Positions 61,741 to 64,000 of a stretch of DNA of 64,000 nt are shown piece after piece. The notes beneath the pieces were generated by a model. That model saw nothing but the letters and a program-made list of their open reading frames with translations, ran no database searches and was not told the DNA's origin. A program made the translations under genes and the position numbers. Origin of the DNA: an uncultured Clostridia bacterium (lineage in GTDB: Bacteria; Bacillota; Clostridia; Christensenellales; Borkfalkiaceae); contig CASDOP010000003.1 in assembly GCA_949282385.1 (NCBI GenBank), forward strand, positions 1 to 64,000, read 5' to 3'. Position 1 is the stretch's first letter. Each line of letters begins with the position of its first letter.

Positions 61741-62601
61741 ATGAAAAAAAGAAAGGGCTACGATATAGCCGGGTATGTAGACGATATCTACACCCATCCA
61801 TTTGAAGATACGAGAGAAGAACGCATTGAAGCCGCACTTCGCTCAAACAACATCTCCCACTATCGGGTTAAAACCATAATTTCCGGACCAATTGTAGAAT
61901 CAGAAATCTATCCCGTTTGGAATTCAAGAAGATATGCGCCGCCAAAGCCAAAGAGTAAAGGATCTTCGACCGCACAGAAAAATCTCAACGAAAAGAATGC
62001 GAGAAAAAAGTTCTGCAGACTTCTTAATGCAAATTTTACCGCAGACGACATCTGGGCTACATTTACCTATGACCAACAACACAGACCTGAAAATGTTGAT
62101 GGCGCAATCAAAGAGATGCAGAAATACATCAAGCGTCTTTCAGCATACGTCAAAAAACATTCTCTTCCTCCCCTCAAATATCTGTATGTGACAGAATATA
62201 ACGACGAGGAAGGAAAGGGAAACAAGGTGCGCATCCACCACCACCTTGTGACAAATTTCCGAGACAGGGACGTCGCCGAACGGCTATGGAAGTGCGGCGG
62301 CAGAACAAACACAAGACGACTTCAACCTGACGACTTCAACCTCGAAGGTCTCGGTCGCTATCTGACCAAAGGCAAGCGCCGCTGGAACTCGTCTCTTAAC
62401 CTTGAAAAGCCTAAGGTCTATACAGCTGACAGTAAATTCCGTTCTGTTCGCCAGGTCGAAAGTCTTTTAATTCCGACGAAAGCTGCGGAAAAGCTGTCCA
62501 AGCTGTATCCCCATTTTATCGTACTCGAACCGCCGAAGATTTATACCAATGCGCTATACGGCGGTTATTACATATACACCAGGATGCGGAGGGCTGAATG
62601 A
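61741..62601 (+). CDS. HUH-type rolling-circle replication protein
   Basis: This 286-residue protein has all three motifs of rolling-circle Rep proteins in order: motif 1 'IWATFTYD' (about 104-111), motif 2 'KVRIHHHLVTN' with HHH at 166-168 for metal binding, and motif 3 'LGRYLTKG' with the nicking Tyr207 and Lys210. It resembles the ORF2/G2P-type Rep found in phages of Bacillota. The start at 61741 (MKKRKGYDIAGY) follows CGGAGG. It should nick an origin to start replication. Confidence 0.8.
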   Translation: MKKRKGYDIAGYVDDIYTHPFEDTREERIEAALRSNNISHYRVKTIISGPIVESEIYPVWNSRRYAPPKPKSKGSSTAQKNLNEKNARKKFCRLLNANFTADDIWATFTYDQQHRPENVDGAIKEMQKYIKRLSAYVKKHSLPPLKYLYVTEYNDEEGKGNKVRIHHHLVTNFRDRDVAERLWKCGGRTNTRRLQPDDFNLEGLGRYLTKGKRRWNSSLNLEKPKVYTADSKFRSVRQVESLLIPTKAAEKLSKLYPHFIVLEPPKIYTNALYGGYYIYTRMRRAE

Positions 62602-62795
62602 TGACTACTGCCGAGAAAATATCCAGAATGGTCAAAAAGAAGGAACAAAAGTTGAAAGAGATCTGCCTCGACTGCAATGTGTGGCCTTGTCGGGGAAATT
62701 GCCAGAAGTTCAAGACGCAAAGTGCCGCCGTTAAAAAGTGGTACAAAATCAAAGTGGCAAAAATCAAAGCGCAAAAAAGCAAGGGGAAAAAGTAA
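62598..62795 (+). CDS. Small basic phage protein, unknown
   Basis: This encodes 65 residues (or 64 if started at 62601). It is very Lys-rich, with a CLDCNVWPCRGNC cluster able to bind zinc. It overlaps the end of the HUH gene. Confidence 0.55.
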   Translation: MMTTAEKISRMVKKKEQKLKEICLDCNVWPCRGNCQKFKTQSAAVKKWYKIKVAKIKAQKSKGKK

Positions 62796-62796
62796 T

Positions 62797-63177
62797 ATGA
62801 GCAATAATATCGCAAATGCACGCAAAGAGATAAGATCCTACCTCAGAGGATACAGGTTTTGTCTGTCGAAAGCCAATTCAATCGAGGGTATGCTGCGAAA
62901 CGGTGTAGTAGCCGATTGTGTTCGCGGAGAGCTTGTCCGCGTAAAGGACAAAGCGGCTGAACAATGCGCTAACGTGCAAATCATAATCCGTTGCGTCGGC
63001 GGCATTGAATACGAAGTTCTGAACGCGCATTATATTCTCGGCAAAAAGCCTAAGCTCATAGCGCGGGAAATGCGGTATAGCGTCGGGTACATTGCCAATG
63101 TGGAAGCTGCCGCGATTAAAAAATTAGCCGAAATCAAAGAAGTTTTATCAATAATCCATGCCGCTAAAGACGACTGA
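62797..63177 (+). CDS. Phage late-gene regulator, sigma-70 region 4-like
   Basis: This 126-residue protein has a helical N-terminus and a C-terminal helix-turn-helix like sigma region 4 ('LNAHYILGKKPKLIAREMRYSVGYIANVEAAAIKKLAEI'). It resembles ArpU/RinA-type regulators that sit just before the packaging genes of temperate phages. GGGG-rich sequence precedes the ATG. Confidence 0.7.
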   Translation: MSNNIANARKEIRSYLRGYRFCLSKANSIEGMLRNGVVADCVRGELVRVKDKAAEQCANVQIIIRCVGGIEYEVLNAHYILGKKPKLIAREMRYSVGYIANVEAAAIKKLAEIKEVLSIIHAAKDD

Positions 63178-63545
63178 AAAGCACATTTTAAGAAAAATAC
63201 TCCATTTTTTTAGTGCAACTCATTAAAAAATGTGAATTTTTGTTAAAAACTCATTAAAAAATGTGAAAATTTACTGTTTATAATTTAATCAAATTCAAGC
63301 ACATGCAGTTTCAGGCATATGCCACCACTCCCTCTTCCGGGAAAACAAATTATAAACTTGTGTATAGGGGGGGGTATCCACTACCCCACCCTTATTTTTC
63401 AACAACGACGCCGGGAGTTACACACATATTTTTGACGGAAAATAAAGATTTCGTCGAAAAATCGGCGCAAATCAGTAAAAAACCAATCAAATTTTCAAAA
63501 ATTAAGCGGCATAAAAGAACATCGGAGGCGGCAAATCGATAGGAG
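63178..63545 (+). other. Noncoding region before HNH/terminase (candidate cos and late promoter)
   Basis: This is 368 bases without a credible gene. A 20-bp direct repeat, AACTCATTAAAAAATGTGAA, occurs at 63217-63236 and 63248-63267. A run of eight G at 63367-63374 leads into a hairpin GGGGTA / TACCCC (63371-63376 / 63382-63387). Position before HNH and the small terminase is where cos and the late promoter are usual in such phages. Confidence 0.5.
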
Positions 63546-63878
63546 ATGAAATATGAAGAGCGTTCGGAAGTTAAGCGTAAGTTTTACAACTCGACGGCAT
63601 GGCGAAAGCTCAGTGCGTACTACGCAGCAAGTAAAGGCTGGATCTGCGAACGCTGCAAAAACAAAAACGTCGATTTCACCAAACCGATATACGGTCAGCT
63701 CCACTGCCATCATATCCAGGAATTGACCGATGACAATATTCAAAATCCCGACATAGCTCTGAACGAGGACAACCTTATTCTTCTGTGTCGGGTATGCCAT
63801 AATCGGCAACATTCAGACAGCGAGGTACTGGCACCCGGTCTATATTTTGACGAAAACGGAATGCCAAAAAAGAAATGA
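63546..63878 (+). CDS. HNH endonuclease (packaging-associated)
   Basis: This 110-residue nuclease has a CxxC pair (CERC), the HNH core 'LHCHHIQEL' and 'NEDNLILLCRVCHNRQH'. In head-tail phages HNH proteins beside terminase help cut cos ends. The ATG at 63546 abuts AGGAG with no spacing, but an in-frame stop just upstream leaves no better start. Its stop overlaps the terminase start. Confidence 0.92.
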   Translation: MKYEERSEVKRKFYNSTAWRKLSAYYAASKGWICERCKNKNVDFTKPIYGQLHCHHIQELTDDNIQNPDIALNEDNLILLCRVCHNRQHSDSEVLAPGLYFDENGMPKKK

Positions 63879-64000
63879 GCAAAGGACGGAAGGCAACACC
63901 TGCAGAATTGAAGGACAACGACAAGTATAAAGACAAAAGCGTTATTGAACGGCAGAAATTGCGAACACCAAAGTGCGACTCTGCCGCGCTCCGCTGTCCC
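63875..64000 (+). CDS. Phage terminase small subunit, P27-like (partial)
   Basis: The first 42 codons run off the window (MSKGRKATPAELKDNDKYKD...LRCP). The start overlaps the HNH stop (ATGA). Position and the basic, Pro-containing start fit the P27 family of DNA-packaging small subunits; the diagnostic part is outside the window. Confidence 0.65.
   Translation, partial: MSKGRKATPAELKDNDKYKDKSVIERQKLRTPKCDSAALRCP

Larger units (their letters stand above)
49599..64000. mobile_element. Prophage in tRNA-Ser(GCT), left end and early region
   Basis: From attL the order is integrase, lysogeny genes on the minus strand, divergent repressor/Cro region, early genes on the plus strand, late regulator, HNH and small terminase. 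This is a temperate siphophage-type layout. The right end, structural genes and attR with the rebuilt tRNA-Ser are outside the window. Confidence 0.93.

Overview
The window is a chromosome segment of a Bacillota (Clostridia-type) bacterium, probably an uncultured gut lineage. The evidence is Bacillota-like gene content and order (rpsF-ssb-rpsR, grpE-dnaK-dnaJ, PepV, SpoIIE-type phosphatase, B-repeat surface protein), TTGACA/TATAAT promoters and very GC-rich hairpin terminators in otherwise AT-rich spacers. The class call rests on these features and on the partial 16S gene; no finer placement is claimed.

Layout. 1-1.3 kb: 5' half of a 16S rRNA gene on the minus strand, driven by four stacked promoters, three of them in tandem repeats of about 112 bp. 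1.4-7.6 kb: small membrane protein, NlpC/P60 lipoprotein, DUF1858 protein, CNNM/CorC ion exporter behind a structured leader, MATE pump, tRNA-Arg with a duplicated tail, small deoxyribosyltransferase-like protein. 7.7-8.0 kb: four DnaA-box-like 9-mers. 8.1-17.7 kb: dnaJ/dnaK/grpE without hrcA or CIRCE, a tyrosine phosphatase, galE, and a glmU(C-terminal)-glmM-glmS amino-sugar operon whose glmM seems to start at ACG. 18-22 kb: two exported surface proteins. 22.4-30.6 kb: branched-chain amino-acid operon ilvB-ilvN-ilvD-(DUF4097-like)-leuC-leuD-leuB-yggS. 30.8-34.8 kb: zinc-ribbon membrane protein with a frameshift, zinc-dependent phospholipase-like protein, UMF1-type MFS transporter. 34.9-36.8 kb: AT-rich lipoprotein and secreted protein. 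37-38 kb: rpsF-ssb-rpsR. 38-49 kb: a 986-residue repeat protein, a CCA-adding-type enzyme and a lipid kinase reading away from one shared -35 box, PAS-SpoIIE phosphatase, pyridoxal kinase, RadC, PepV, GDSL hydrolase.

49.6 kb to the end is a prophage inserted in a tRNA-Ser(GCT) gene. At its left edge lie the truncated tRNA 3' part (attL), three probable integrase arm sites and a tyrosine integrase. Next come a membrane-anchored HIRAN-like protein, an S24/LexA-type repressor, a divergent promoter/operator region with a Cro-like regulator, and an excisionase-like protein. The early region holds an N6-adenine methylase, zinc-binding small proteins, DUF3310, a tRNA-like structure, a coiled-coil protein, a PcfJ-like protein and an HUH replication protein. 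The end carries a sigma-like late regulator, a noncoding region suited to cos and a late promoter, an HNH nuclease and the start of a P27-type small terminase. The right end and the intact tRNA-Ser should lie beyond 64000.

The most unusual signals are: (1) a tRNA tail from the T-loop to CCA, with its terminator and flank, duplicated about 192-200 bp apart at both tRNA loci, suggesting a very short tRNA-targeting element; (2) a tRNA-like fold with about 29 extra anticodon-loop bases in the prophage, followed by a 16-bp near-palindrome whose second copy closes the same four-gene block; (3) an ACG start for an essential gene; (4) one palindromic TTGCAA serving as -35 for two divergent promoters, each with exactly 17-bp spacing; (5) repeated leaderless promoters; (6) a leader upstream of the CorC-type gene with competing or pseudoknotted stems.
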